Positions 35,927 through 45,944 of a stretch of DNA of 64,000 nucleotides are shown piece by piece (within the stretch, counting starts at the first letter, position 1; the number at the start of each line of letters is the position of its first letter). Under the pieces are notes generated by a model. The model had not been told where the DNA came from and ran no database searches. It worked only from the letters and a program-made list of their open reading frames with translations. This DNA is from Dictyobacter formicarum (GTDB lineage Bacteria; Chloroflexota; Ktedonobacteria; Ktedonobacterales; Ktedonobacteraceae): contig NZ_BNJJ01000029.1 of NCBI RefSeq assembly GCF_016587435.1, positions 37,475 through 101,474 on the forward strand, in the 5' to 3' direction. The position numbers and the translations under genes were made by a program.

Positions 35927-37069
35927 ATGGCCGCAAACAAAAGAGATTATTATGAGGTGCTGGGGGTATCGCGCAGCGCATCAGACGACGAGATCAAAAA
36001 AGCGTTTCGCCGTCTTGCCAAGCAATATCACCCTGATGCAAATAAAGAGCAGGGAGCGGAAGCCCGCTTTATCGAGATCAATGAGGCGTATGAGGTTCTA
36101 AGCGACCAGCAGAAGCGTACCGCTTATGATCGTTATGGGCATGCTGGCGTGGGTAGTGGCGCTGGTGGTGCTGCGGGCTTCGATAATTTCGGTGGTTTTA
36201 GCAATCTTAATGATATCTTTGAAACCTTCTTTGCAGGCTCTACGGGTGGTCAGCGACGCTCTGGGCCACAGCGTGGCGCAGATTTACGTTATGAATTGAC
36301 CATTTCTTTTGAAGAAGCTGTTTTTGGATGTCAAAAAGAGATTGAACTACCTCGCTGGGAAACCTGTTCGACCTGTCGTGGTAATGGCGCTCAGCCTGGG
36401 ACCTCAACCCAGCGCTGTCCTTCCTGTCAGGGCTCTGGTGAGATTCGCCGGGTGCAGCAGTCGATTTTTGGTCAGTTTGTGAATGTGACGATGTGTGAGC
36501 GTTGTCGTGGCGAGGGCCGCATCATTACCACTCCTTGTGAGAAGTGCCGTGGCCAGGGTCGTGTGCGTAACAATCGCCGTGTCGTGGTGAATATCCCTGC
36601 CGGTGTGGATGATGGAATTAATGTACGTGTAACTGGTGAGGGTGAGGTGAGCGCTCGTGGCGGTACACCCGGTAACCTGTATGTGGTCTTGACTGTGAAA
36701 CCGCACGAGTTCTTCAAACGCCAGGGGAATGATATCATTTATGAACTGCCGATCAGTTTTACACAGGCAGCCCTGGGCGATGAAGTAGAGGTGCCAACGG
36801 TGGATGGCAAGTCAACCATGCTGAAGATTCCTGCTGGTACGCAGAGCAATCGTTCGTTCCGTCTCAAAGGCATGGGTGTACCTGTTGTGCATAGCAGCGC
36901 GCGTGGCGATCAGCACGTCATCGTAAAGGTTGTTACTCCGACCAATCTGACAGCAGAGCAGCGCCAGCTGCTTGAAGAGTTTGCCCGTATCGAACACGAA
37001 CAGAACGAACAGAATAATAAAAACATCTTCCGCGACCTATTTGAGAAAACGAAAGACGTTTTTCAATAG
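35927..37069 (+). CDS. dnaJ: Chaperone protein DnaJ (type I)
   Basis: A 380-residue type I J-protein that stimulates DnaK ATPase and delivers substrates. The J domain (residues 5-70) holds the HPD triad in QYHPDAN. A Gly/Phe-rich linker follows ([14 protein letters not shown]). The zinc domain has four CxxCxGxG repeats: [24 protein letters not shown] and CEKCRGQG. The C-terminal substrate-binding domain is complete. AAAGGA lies upstream of the ATG. It is separated from dnaK by a hairpin and 397 bp, so it may have its own promoter. Confidence 0.97.
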   Translation: MAANKRDYYEVLGVSRSASDDEIKKAFRRLAKQYHPDANKEQGAEARFIEINEAYEVLSDQQKRTAYDRYGHAGVGSGAGGAAGFDNFGGFSNLNDIFETFFAGSTGGQRRSGPQRGADLRYELTISFEEAVFGCQKEIELPRWETCSTCRGNGAQPGTSTQRCPSCQGSGEIRRVQQSIFGQFVNVTMCERCRGEGRIITTPCEKCRGQGRVRNNRRVVVNIPAGVDDGINVRVTGEGEVSARGGTPGNLYVVLTVKPHEFFKRQGNDIIYELPISFTQAALGDEVEVPTVDGKSTMLKIPAGTQSNRSFRLKGMGVPVVHSSARGDQHVIVKVVTPTNLTAEQRQLLEEFARIEHEQNEQNNKNIFRDLFEKTKDVFQ

Positions 37070-37105
37070 GCCCGGAAACGGTTATATCCAACCAATCCAA
37101 CCTTC

Positions 37106-37149
37106 GAGGGGCAGGTAACCAAACAGACAATGGTTACCTGTCCCTCTTT
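37106..37149 (+). terminator. Terminator after dnaJ
   Basis: Sixteen-position stem with one wobble (37106-37121 with 37131-37146), nine-base loop and TTT tail. Confidence 0.8.
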
Positions 37150-37179
37150 GTGTATATTCACGTTCGAAAACCGATACCC

Positions 37180-37280
37180 GTAGGTTCGGCCCTTGCGGCC
37201 GATTTATCCCTTCACGCACGAAGACATGTGGCGTAGGATGGAGCAGAGGGGCGGCAATCGAAGGCAAGCCTCGAACCTAC
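37180..37280. repeat. Inverted-repeat element, possibly interspersed
   Basis: GTAGGTTCG (37180-37188) and CGAACCTAC (37272-37280) bound 83 bases that include GGCCCTTGCGGCC, itself partly self-complementary. Its form suggests a small interspersed repeat; copies elsewhere cannot be checked here. Confidence 0.4.
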
Positions 37281-37540
37281 TGGAAACTTTAGCAAGCTGG
37301 CTGTATAGTGGGTAGTATAAAGAAAGGAAAGGTACACTGACAATATATGAACTGTGAAATGGTTCATTGACATAGGGTGCTCTATAGTGAATAATTACTT
37401 ATGATCTGATTGTGCCCTGGTGTCACGCTTTTATTGTGCTCATAAAAGCAGAACATATCCATTTGCTTCTGGTTGCATTGTATATGGTGAGAGGCATCGC
37501 CTCAGGGTAGCAGCTTTTTTAGCATTGAGTGAGGGTCTCC

Positions 37541-40042
37541 ATGAGTACAAATCAACGCCATCTTGGTCCGTACGAGCTACAGCAAAGGCTGAGTGGCACG
37601 CGTTATCATGAATCTTGGAAAGCCCGGGATCAACAACATCAACGCCAGGTAGAGATCACCATTTTGCATTTGCAGGAAACTAATGCAACCGCGTTAATAT
37701 CGCGTTTTCTGTATGAGACTAAAAATCTTACCGCGCTTAATCATCCCAGTATCGCGAAGATTTACGAGGTGCAGGCTTTTACTTCCTCCGAGCAGTTTGA
37801 AACAATGGATGGCGCTGCGCAAAGCCACGCATATATTGTCAGGGAATATATCGATGGGATGTCGCTGGCCAATTATATCGATGCCACATCTCGGGTTGGC
37901 GATTTTCCTGCTTTGACCGATATTTATCGTATCCTGGCGCCGGCAAGCTCCGCCCTGGATTACGCTCATCAGCATGGCATCATTCATAGTCGTTTGAAGC
38001 CGACCCATATTTTGTTTACGCGGCCAGAGGCGCCAGAGGAGTCCCAGGGGGAGACAAAATTGGTTGGCTTCGGTATGCATAATATGCAATCGCCGCTTAC
38101 ACTTCCTGTAGAGGATGCAGCCTATATTTCACCTGAAGTTGCGCAGGGGCAAATGGTCAATACCCGCAGCGATATCTATACGCTCGGCGTGATACTTTAT
38201 GAGCTCTGCACGGGGACATTGCCATTCCAGGGTGATACCACTTCAGATATGCTGCTGCAACATATTCATGCCGCGCCAATGTCGCCCGCTTTGATTAATC
38301 CTCAAATTGTGCCTGGTATGACCGCGATCATTTTGCGCTGCCTGGCTAAAGATCCCTCGGCCCGTTTCCCAACTGGCGCTGCTTTGACGGCTGCCCTCTC
38401 GAGGGTTGCAACTACTCCGAGTATGACGCGTATGGGACAATCAGATGCAGGCAGTAGTGGAAATCGTTTGACGCCCTGGTTTACACCAGCACAGGTAAAG
38501 ATTGATGAGACCTATTTGAGTCCTCAGCGCTCTGAAAGGTTACCTGAGCCTACTGTGTCGGACGCGGAGACGCGCGAAAATGTAGCTGGCACATATCATA
38601 TTGCCGATGTTCCCACTGCGCTACCGTCGGCACCGACCTCCTCCGTCAATGCTCTGACTCCCGATGGCAGCCATACGCCTTCACATACTGATGCTGTGGC
38701 GCATTCACCGCGCTCAGCTTCAGATCTGCTTTCGGCGATGGAGACCCAGAGGCTGCGGCCTGAATCGCATGGTAACACGCCTGTGCAGGCTGCGCCACCT
38801 GCATTGCCGCCGGGTCCACCGCATCTTCCTGCGCGCGGAGCTGGTTTCTGGCGTACTTCACGTGGGAAAAGGCTAACTATTGTCGTCTCAGCCTTGCTAT
38901 GCCTGGCAGTGATTGCCGCAGGCCTGGCTGCCTTTTTTACCTCTCAGCATTATGGTATCGCGGCACCCTCGCTTTCCGGGCATGCCTTCTTTGTGAGTAG
39001 CGGTTTGCTGGACCCCAATAATCCAAAGGGCATCGTCGACGGGTTACAGATAGATCTAACTAATATTCCAGCACCCGCGCCTGGTAAGAGCTACTATGCC
39101 TGGCTGTTGGGGGATACGGATACGAGTATCGCGGCACCTCCCCTTGCGCTCGGTACACTCTCGCTTCTCAATGGACATGTCTCTAATGCGTACAATAGTC
39201 CCCAGAACGACAATCTCTTATCGCGCTATAGCCGTTTTCTGGTAACGGAAGAAGATGCGGTCGCACCGCCAACTAATCCCTCGCTGGATACCTCGACATG
39301 GCGCTATGGGGCCGTTTTCTCGCGCGTGCCCAGTCCCGAGGATACGCAGAATCATTTTAGCCTGTTGGATCATTTGCGGCACCTGCTGGCACAAGATCCC
39401 AAACTGGCTAAAGTAGGACTTACAGGTGGCCTGGATATCTGGCTTTTCCGCAATAGCTTGAAAGTGCTGGAATGGTCAGGTAGCGCTCGCGATGCCTATA
39501 ACAGTGGCGACACCGGCCTGATACAGCGGCAGGCTGTGCGTATTCTGGATTATCTGGATGGGACGCAGTATGTGCAGACCGAGAATATTCCATCCACCCT
39601 CGCGCCGGTACTGGTGGATCCCAAAATCGCGCGCGTAGCTCTACTGGAGGTGAGTCAGAGCCAGGAGCCTCCCGGTTACTTAAAGCATATCGGCAACCAT
39701 TTGCGCGAAATTACGAATTCGCCCAATGTGAACGTATCACAGAAGCAGCTAGCTACAGAGATCAATCGGGCAATCAACAATGTCCAGGCATGGTATCTGG
39801 GCGTGCATGATGATGCGGCGCAGCTTATCCATATGAACCCTGCGCAGTTGCGCCAGGCGAGTACACTGGCGACACTCAACCATATGTTTAAACTGGCTAA
39901 TAATGCCTTTGTGGGGGAGACCGATTCAGCCACTAACCAGGTGAAAGAAGGCGTTTCACAGATTCACTACAAAGCCCAACGTCTGGCAACTTTTGACATT
40001 GTAGCATGTAACGATAATGAGATTACCAGGCCCTGCGTTTAG
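37541..40042 (+). CDS. Membrane-anchored Ser/Thr pseudokinase
   Basis: An 833-residue protein with the architecture of bacterial transmembrane Ser/Thr kinases but without a working active site. Aligned with its two neighbours, the ATP-binding Lys of VAIK is Thr40 (VEIT), the catalytic HRD is His149-Ser150-Arg151 (IIHSRLKPTH), the metal-binding Asn is His, and the DFG Asp is Gly176 (VGFGMHN). The fold elements remain (ISPEVAQGQMV, LGVILYELCTGTLPF). A Ser/Pro-rich linker follows, then one transmembrane segment near residue 450 and an outer domain of about 370 residues shared with the next gene (HAFFVSSGL, GKSYYAWLLGD). ATG 37541 has GAGGG 5 nt upstream. It likely acts as a scaffold or regulator for the next two kinases. 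Confidence 0.85.
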   Translation: MSTNQRHLGPYELQQRLSGTRYHESWKARDQQHQRQVEITILHLQETNATALISRFLYETKNLTALNHPSIAKIYEVQAFTSSEQFETMDGAAQSHAYIVREYIDGMSLANYIDATSRVGDFPALTDIYRILAPASSALDYAHQHGIIHSRLKPTHILFTRPEAPEESQGETKLVGFGMHNMQSPLTLPVEDAAYISPEVAQGQMVNTRSDIYTLGVILYELCTGTLPFQGDTTSDMLLQHIHAAPMSPALINPQIVPGMTAIILRCLAKDPSARFPTGAALTAALSRVATTPSMTRMGQSDAGSSGNRLTPWFTPAQVKIDETYLSPQRSERLPEPTVSDAETRENVAGTYHIADVPTALPSAPTSSVNALTPDGSHTPSHTDAVAHSPRSASDLLSAMETQRLRPESHGNTPVQAAPPALPPGPPHLPARGAGFWRTSRGKRLTIVVSALLCLAVIAAGLAAFFTSQHYGIAAPSLSGHAFFVSSGLLDPNNPKGIVDGLQIDLTNIPAPAPGKSYYAWLLGDTDTSIAAPPLALGTLSLLNGHVSNAYNSPQNDNLLSRYSRFLVTEEDAVAPPTNPSLDTSTWRYGAVFSRVPSPEDTQNHFSLLDHLRHLLAQDPKLAKVGLTGGLDIWLFRNSLKVLEWSGSARDAYNSGDTGLIQRQAVRILDYLDGTQYVQTENIPSTLAPVLVDPKIARVALLEVSQSQEPPGYLKHIGNHLREITNSPNVNVSQKQLATEINRAINNVQAWYLGVHDDAAQLIHMNPAQLRQASTLATLNHMFKLANNAFVGETDSATNQVKEGVSQIHYKAQRLATFDIVACNDNEITRPCV

Positions 40043-40068
40043 TCGCAGTACAGAGAGAGGATATATTC

Positions 40069-42489
40069 ATGAATAGTGCTCTTCCTCAGCGTCTGGATAA
40101 ATACGAACTCATTGAACGTCTGGGCCACGGGGGCGTGGCAGAGGTCTGGAAGGCGTTGGATACCCAGCTACAGCGCTATGTGGCGATCAAGATGCTGCAC
40201 CCCAATTTGCGCGAGGATCCACATTTTATCGCCCGCTTCCAGCGCGAGGCTCAGCTGATTGCTGCTCTGCATCATCCTAATATCGTGCAGATCCATGATT
40301 TTCAAATTTATCAGCCCTCCACAACGGAGGCCTCAACATATTTTCCGCTGGCTTACATGGTGATGGATTATGTTGAGGGCCAGACGCTGGCTGAGTACAT
40401 CTATGAGACATCCAGTGTCGGCAAAGTACCCGCGCCTGCCAGGATTGTGAATCTCTTTACTTCGATCAGCCTGGCGATTGATTATGCCCATAGTAAGGGG
40501 ATGATTCACCGCGATATCAAGCCCGCCAATATTTTGTTGGATAAGCGCAACACCGCACGCAATCCAATGGGAGAGCCGATCCTGACCGATTTTGGCGTGG
40601 CCAAGCTGCTCAGTTCTCTGACCAACACCCAGAGCGGTGTACAGCTGGGGACGCCGCTCTATATATCGCCAGAGCAGGCCAAAGGTATGCAAGGCGATGA
40701 ACGAAGCGATCTCTATTCGCTGGGTATTATCCTGTATGAGCTGGTGACCGGCGTGCTTCCATTCCGTGGTGATACCCCTGTGGAAGTGATTATGCAGCAT
40801 GTCCATGCAACGCCGATCTCTCCGACCATGATTAATCCAAACATTCCACCAGCCCTGGTGCAGGTGATCAAGCGTAGCATTGCCAAGAATCCCGATGAGC
40901 GCTATGCCAGCGCATCAGAAATGACGGTTGCCATTGCCCGGGCGCTGGATACCCCTGTGCCCGAAATCCTGGGACAACCGACAAGTATCGAGGTATTAGA
41001 TTACACCAAACCCGTTTCCCATCCATCAGACTCGATGCACTTTGCGACCTCGGCCACTGGTGAGCAGACGCGGGTTTCTGCTCCCAACAGGGAACCAGCG
41101 TCTTCCAGCGGCAATGCCGGTGTCTCTGAACCGATGACCGTCGCGGCCACTCCCCGGTCGGCTCCAGGTGCTCCGGCGCCTCCTTCCCGCACGCCAGGCG
41201 TTGGCGCCAATACTCCCGCCTTTGTGCATAATGGTAATCGACCATCTGGTGACCGGCGGCGCGTGCCCACTAAATACGTGATCGGCACCGTTGTATTGCT
41301 TGTGCTGTTGATTATTGGAGGGCTGTCTGCCTTCTTTATCTGGCCATCGTATGCAGCTTTGTCGGCCCAGCCAGGTGGACATGCTTTCTATGTCAGTAGT
41401 GGGCTGACATCTATGAATAGCTCCCAGGGGATTGCGGACCAACTACAAATTGATCTGCAGAATGTGCCGCCTCCACAGGAGGGCAAGAGTTATCATGCCT
41501 GGTTGTTGGGCGACATAGATCCTTTGCGACGGGATGATTTGACCGGACCCTTACCAATCAAGCCACCACTGTTATTGACAAAGAGCCTGCCGGTACAGAA
41601 CGGGCATATCCACTATCTCTATCCGGGTAATGCCCGGCATGATAATCTTTTGTCCGCTACCAGCCGTTTGTTGATTACCGAGGAAGATGCCAGTAGTGCC
41701 AATGCGGCTCCATCGAATGATTCTGCTAAATGGAAATATTATGCAGCTTTGCCACAGAAGCCGATCGCGCAAGATGCGGCCGCGTTCAGCGCGTTGATCC
41801 ATATTCGGCATCTGTTCTATAACGAGGTAGATATTAGCGTCCTTGGCCTGCCAGGAGGGTTAGATAACTGGCTGTTTAAAAACACCGAAAAGCTGCTGGA
41901 GTGGTCGGTGAGCGCGCGCGATAACTGGCATGGAGCGCAAACCAATAGCTCTGAAATTGGTTTGATGCGTAACCAGTTTATCAGTCAATTAGATTACCTG
42001 GATGGCTTGAAGAATGTGCATGTAGATATGCCGACTAACACGCCGGTGATGGCTGATTCGGTCGCTGCTACCGTGGGACTACTAACTGTTGATCCCGCCC
42101 ATCAAGGAGGGGATTTTAACAAGATCAATCCGCTGGGCTATACGGATCATACGCAGTTTCACGTGGCCCAGGTGGCTAAAGCCAGTGACATTACGCCAGA
42201 GACGCGTCAGCGGGCCGCCCATATTGTTGAGGCGTTGCAGAATGTCAACTCCTGGCTTAGAACGGTGCGGCAGGATGCGGTCAAGCTCTTTAATAGCACG
42301 CCAGATCAACTAAAGCAGGAGGATGCAGGTCGTACGCTGGATGATATGGTGACTCTGACAACGTACGCGTATATCGGCAAGCTGGATCCAGTGACCAACC
42401 AGGTACATCCAGGAGTGACGCAGGTCCATCAAGATATCCAGCAGCTGGCTACCTTTACGTTCACCAAGCAGATGCCTGCGCACCTTTAA
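40069..42489 (+). CDS. Transmembrane Ser/Thr protein kinase
   Basis: An 806-residue Hanks-type kinase of the PknB kind. All catalytic residues are present: VAIK Lys41, HRD Asp149 in MIHRDIKPANILL, DFG Asp174 in LTDFGVAKL, and APE-like SPEQAKGM. The kinase domain ends near 285. A low-complexity Ser/Pro/Thr linker is followed by one transmembrane segment (about 403-425), and the outer domain of about 380 residues begins GGHAFYVSSGL and contains GKSYHAWLLGD, resembling the outer domain of RskA-like anti-sigma proteins in this local pattern only. It starts 26 bp after the pseudokinase gene with GAGAGG upstream, so the three genes form one operon. No PASTA repeats are seen. Confidence 0.93.
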   Translation: MNSALPQRLDKYELIERLGHGGVAEVWKALDTQLQRYVAIKMLHPNLREDPHFIARFQREAQLIAALHHPNIVQIHDFQIYQPSTTEASTYFPLAYMVMDYVEGQTLAEYIYETSSVGKVPAPARIVNLFTSISLAIDYAHSKGMIHRDIKPANILLDKRNTARNPMGEPILTDFGVAKLLSSLTNTQSGVQLGTPLYISPEQAKGMQGDERSDLYSLGIILYELVTGVLPFRGDTPVEVIMQHVHATPISPTMINPNIPPALVQVIKRSIAKNPDERYASASEMTVAIARALDTPVPEILGQPTSIEVLDYTKPVSHPSDSMHFATSATGEQTRVSAPNREPASSSGNAGVSEPMTVAATPRSAPGAPAPPSRTPGVGANTPAFVHNGNRPSGDRRRVPTKYVIGTVVLLVLLIIGGLSAFFIWPSYAALSAQPGGHAFYVSSGLTSMNSSQGIADQLQIDLQNVPPPQEGKSYHAWLLGDIDPLRRDDLTGPLPIKPPLLLTKSLPVQNGHIHYLYPGNARHDNLLSATSRLLITEEDASSANAAPSNDSAKWKYYAALPQKPIAQDAAAFSALIHIRHLFYNEVDISVLGLPGGLDNWLFKNTEKLLEWSVSARDNWHGAQTNSSEIGLMRNQFISQLDYLDGLKNVHVDMPTNTPVMADSVAATVGLLTVDPAHQGGDFNKINPLGYTDHTQFHVAQVAKASDITPETRQRAAHIVEALQNVNSWLRTVRQDAVKLFNSTPDQLKQEDAGRTLDDMVTLTTYAYIGKLDPVTNQVHPGVTQVHQDIQQLATFTFTKQMPAHL

Positions 42490-42523
42490 CATAGTTGGAG
42501 TTAACATAATTGGAGTCGCATGT

Positions 42524-44206
42524 ATGGGTATAGAGCCTCGTTACCTTGGACAATACCAGATGCTTGAATGCATTGCCCATGGTGGCATGGGCGAGGTATG
42601 GAAAGCTGTGGATACCCATTTACAGCGTACTGTGGCGATCAAGCTATTGTTGTCCAATTGGCGTAATTCGGCTGGCTTCGTCGCGCGCTTCCAGGGCGAA
42701 GCCAGGTTGATTGCGTCCCTGCGCCATCCAAATATTATCAATATTCACAATTTTGCCATCGAAGAGCGTCCTGGTGAGCCACCGTTGCTCTATATGGTCA
42801 TGGATTACGTTGAGGGACAGACGCTGGCGCAGTACCTGGTCGCTACCTCTAAACTTGGCTTGTTTCCGCCCGCCGAGGATATTATCTATCTATTCTCGGC
42901 GCTAGCCCAGGCCATCGATTACGCCCATGGTCGAGGTATGATCCATCGTGATATCAAGCCTGCCAATATTTTATTGGATCAGCGGGACACCAAACAGAGG
43001 TCAATGGGTGTGCCAGTTATTACCGATTTTGGGATTGCGCGCCGCCAGGGGGTCTCGGGTGGCACCGTGATCGGCAGCGTTGTCGGGACACCACTCTATG
43101 TAGCTCCTGAGCAGGCTCTGGGCATGTATGAAGAGAAGCGCAGCGATCTCTATTCGCTAGGAATTATCTTGTATGAGACCCTGACGGGCATCCCGCCTTT
43201 TCGGGGGGATAGCATGTTGAATGTGATCATGCAACACGTCAATCAGGCACCTACACCTCCAGAACGATTGAATAAAGCTGTGAGTGCGGAGACTTCAGCG
43301 GTCATTTTAAAGAGTATTGCCAAGAAGCCGGAAGATCGTTTTTGCAGCGCATCTGAAATGGTGATAGCGCTGGCTGAGGCATTTAAGCTTCCGGCCCCTG
43401 AGCCTTTAATACAAAATCTGCGTAGCATGCCGCCGCATGCAGCGATCTCTCTTTCTTATGTTCCTCCTCTGATGATGGCCAATGAGCAGGCTGCGCAGCC
43501 GCGAACGGCCGAGACGCCGCCGTCAACGCAGGCTGCGCATCCCATAGATAGGCAAGAGGCGGGCACACGATCAATGGTGCAGACCGACGCGATTCGTAGC
43601 CTGACGGATATGGCGTCCGTTTCTGCGGCGCCCACTCAGATTTCTGGGCCACAGCAGGCAGCGGGACCCCCATCTTCAGCACAACCCTCCAGGCTGCGCC
43701 TTAAACATCCAGGCTGGCTGGCTGGTATGCTTGGTCTGGCTGTACTGCTGCTTGTCCTGGGAATTGCTGGCCGCTTATGGCTGTTTGCGCCTCCGGCTAG
43801 CCCGATTATTCCCCATGGCAAGGTGCAATTTAGCCATGGTTTGGGCGCCAAACATTATAATCAGTTGCAGATCACTATGCAGAACGTTCCTAATCCACCG
43901 GGTGGCAAAGTTTATTATGCCTGGATTGATGCTGCGACTAGTGAGAGCTATATTCCACACTGGCAGTTGAAGGCGCAGCAGAAGCAGATCCATACGGGCC
44001 TGCTGTCAGATGACAAGGTGACTAACTTGTTGACTCCCGATGCGCTCTTTTTGATTACGCTGGAAGACGCCTCGAATCCTCATATCCTGGTCCCGGCCAT
44101 TGATATACACGCGCGCCTCTATTATGCTGAGCTTTCGCCACAAAAGGAAGCAACCTTTGACATCAAAGTCTGCCCCCCCAGTGCTGATACATCGCCATGC
44201 ATCTGA
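42524..44206 (+). CDS. Transmembrane Ser/Thr protein kinase
   Basis: A 560-residue Hanks-type kinase, the last of the array. The motifs are intact: VAIK Lys40, HRD Asp143 in MIHRDIKPANILL, DFG Asp168 in ITDFGIARR, APE-like APEQALGM. A linker rich in Ala, Pro and Gln follows, then one transmembrane segment near 405-425 and a short outer domain of about 130 residues that matches only the first part of the outer domains of the two preceding proteins (FSHGLGAKHYNQLQI, GKVYYAWID). Its outer domain is thus a shortened form. GGAG lies 8 nt before the ATG and the gap to the previous gene is 34 bp. It ends 13 bp before a convergent helicase gene with no visible terminator. Confidence 0.93.
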   Translation: MGIEPRYLGQYQMLECIAHGGMGEVWKAVDTHLQRTVAIKLLLSNWRNSAGFVARFQGEARLIASLRHPNIINIHNFAIEERPGEPPLLYMVMDYVEGQTLAQYLVATSKLGLFPPAEDIIYLFSALAQAIDYAHGRGMIHRDIKPANILLDQRDTKQRSMGVPVITDFGIARRQGVSGGTVIGSVVGTPLYVAPEQALGMYEEKRSDLYSLGIILYETLTGIPPFRGDSMLNVIMQHVNQAPTPPERLNKAVSAETSAVILKSIAKKPEDRFCSASEMVIALAEAFKLPAPEPLIQNLRSMPPHAAISLSYVPPLMMANEQAAQPRTAETPPSTQAAHPIDRQEAGTRSMVQTDAIRSLTDMASVSAAPTQISGPQQAAGPPSSAQPSRLRLKHPGWLAGMLGLAVLLLVLGIAGRLWLFAPPASPIIPHGKVQFSHGLGAKHYNQLQITMQNVPNPPGGKVYYAWIDAATSESYIPHWQLKAQQKQIHTGLLSDDKVTNLLTPDALFLITLEDASNPHILVPAIDIHARLYYAELSPQKEATFDIKVCPPSADTSPCI

Positions 44207-44219
44207 CCAGGATTGGCCG

Positions 44220-45656
44220 TTACCGGCGGCGTTTGGCCATCTGTTCTTCAGTAGTACCTCCGGTTACCAGTTCATATAGCAGTGCCTGCCCGACTTTTGG
44301 ACGCAGAATGCGGCCCAGGCGCTGAATGTATTCTCGTTTGGTACTATTGCCGCTGACAATGATGGCCACCCGGCAATCGGGGACATCCACTCCTTCGTTT
44401 AAGACGCGTCCTGTGGCCAGCTTGGTATATTCACCACTACGAAAGCGTTCCAGGATCAGGCGGCGCTCCTCGGTTGGTGTTTTGTAGGTGATGCTGGGAA
44501 TGCAGAAGCGGCGGCTGATCTCATCTACCACATAGTTATATTCTGAAAAGAGAATGACCTGGTCGCTGCTATGTTCGTGCAGCAAACGTTCAATTTCCGT
44601 GTACTTGGCCGGGGCATTCATGGCGATATTGCGCGCCTCTCGCCAGGCCAGCATCGCTTCGCGCGCCTCTGGATCGCGGGCGCTCATATAGATGATCTTC
44701 TGCTGAAAATCTTCTGGATTACGGATCACGATGCGCCGCCGCTGGAGAAACGAGCGATAGAGGCGCCGTTGCTCTGCATAGCGTTCCTGATCCTCAGCGG
44801 CTAGCGCGATATCGATGACTTTTTCCTGATATTGGGCCAGGAAGCGTCCCTCGGTCAATTCCGCTGGCGAGCGCCGATAGACTTCCGGACCGATCAGTTC
44901 TTCTAGTTCCACATGCGCCATATCGCTGCGCTCTGGTGTGGCGCTGAGTCCCAGCCGTAGGGGAGTAAAGGCGCTTTCAGCGATCAGACGATAGGTGGGG
45001 GCAGGCAAGTGATGGCACTCATCGAAGATCAGCAGACCAAACTGGCGCAGCTCTCGTGGATATAAGGCCGCCGAATCATAGGTAATGATCGTGATGGGCT
45101 TTAGCTCTTTTTCTCCGCCACCAAACATGCCAATCTCTTTAGCAGGCAGGGACAGTGCCGCCGCCAGTGCCGCCCGCCACTGTTGGAGCAAATCAATGGT
45201 TGGCACCACTGCTAGCGTCCACAGGCCCGTTGCATGGATGGCCATCGCGGCTACAAAAGTTTTGCCCGCCCCGGTTGGCAGTACCACTACGCCACGCTGT
45301 TGTGCCAGCCAGGCCTTCAATGCATCCTGCTGGTATGGTCGTGCCTCCATTGCCAGTGTTGTCTTAAATGGTAAGGCTGGCCGCTCATCGAAGGCGATCC
45401 GAAAAGGCGTATGTTGCTGCTGCAGGGCCAGCTTGACGGAGATCAAGTGCATGGGTAGGCTGCGTAAACATTGTCCACGTTTATCCCATTCTATGCCCTG
45501 CGTAATCTCTAGCGGCAAGTATGGTCCAAACAGCGCAGCAATCAATTCCTGGCGCCCCATCGCCACCATCTCAGGTGGCGGAATAATCGCCAGATCGCGG
45601 CCGCGCTGATTAATAACTGTAGGTGCGCCCATTGCAGGCGCTTTGATTTGATGCAT
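44220..45656 (-). CDS. XPB/Rad25-like superfamily 2 DNA helicase
   Basis: A 478-residue SF2 helicase. Motif I is LPTGAGKTFVAAM, motif II is DECHH, motif III is LSATPERSD, motif V is VLNEGVDVPDC and motif VI is QRLGRILRPK, the set typical of bacterial XPB homologues that unwind DNA during repair. The N-terminal 100 residues form the damage-recognition-like part, ending in RPYQQDALKAWL. No clear ribosome site precedes the ATG at 45654-45656 or the next inner Met, so the start may be leaderless or slightly different. It diverges from the unknown gene at 45945. Confidence 0.9.
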   Translation of the reverse strand: MHQIKAPAMGAPTVINQRGRDLAIIPPPEMVAMGRQELIAALFGPYLPLEITQGIEWDKRGQCLRSLPMHLISVKLALQQQHTPFRIAFDERPALPFKTTLAMEARPYQQDALKAWLAQQRGVVVLPTGAGKTFVAAMAIHATGLWTLAVVPTIDLLQQWRAALAAALSLPAKEIGMFGGGEKELKPITIITYDSAALYPRELRQFGLLIFDECHHLPAPTYRLIAESAFTPLRLGLSATPERSDMAHVELEELIGPEVYRRSPAELTEGRFLAQYQEKVIDIALAAEDQERYAEQRRLYRSFLQRRRIVIRNPEDFQQKIIYMSARDPEAREAMLAWREARNIAMNAPAKYTEIERLLHEHSSDQVILFSEYNYVVDEISRRFCIPSITYKTPTEERRLILERFRSGEYTKLATGRVLNEGVDVPDCRVAIIVSGNSTKREYIQRLGRILRPKVGQALLYELVTGGTTEEQMAKRRR

Positions 45657-45944
45657 ATCGTAATTATTGTTTCTTTTTCAAACGAAAAGGTTAAAAAGCG
45701 CCCGCAAGAGGCGCGCCTATTTGCTTCGTTCCTGATTGAAATATATTGGCTCTTGCTCCTCCCCTTTATAAACATTCTATTTGTTCAACCCATAATTGGC
45801 AACAACTGAAGAGCCACCACAATAAACTTTATTCACAAACATAGATAGAGACTATTGAATTAAGGAACATAATATAGTATTATCCTGTAGTGGAATACAT
45901 TTTGATATTTTTTATGGTAAGAAATGTGGCGGAGGTTGTCCTGC

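Larger units (their letters stand above)
37070..37540. other. Intergenic region after dnaJ
   Basis: Contains the dnaJ terminator (37106-37149) and a 101-bp inverted-repeat element (37180-37280). The rest, up to the kinase gene, is AT-rich and no gene is seen. Confidence 0.5.
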
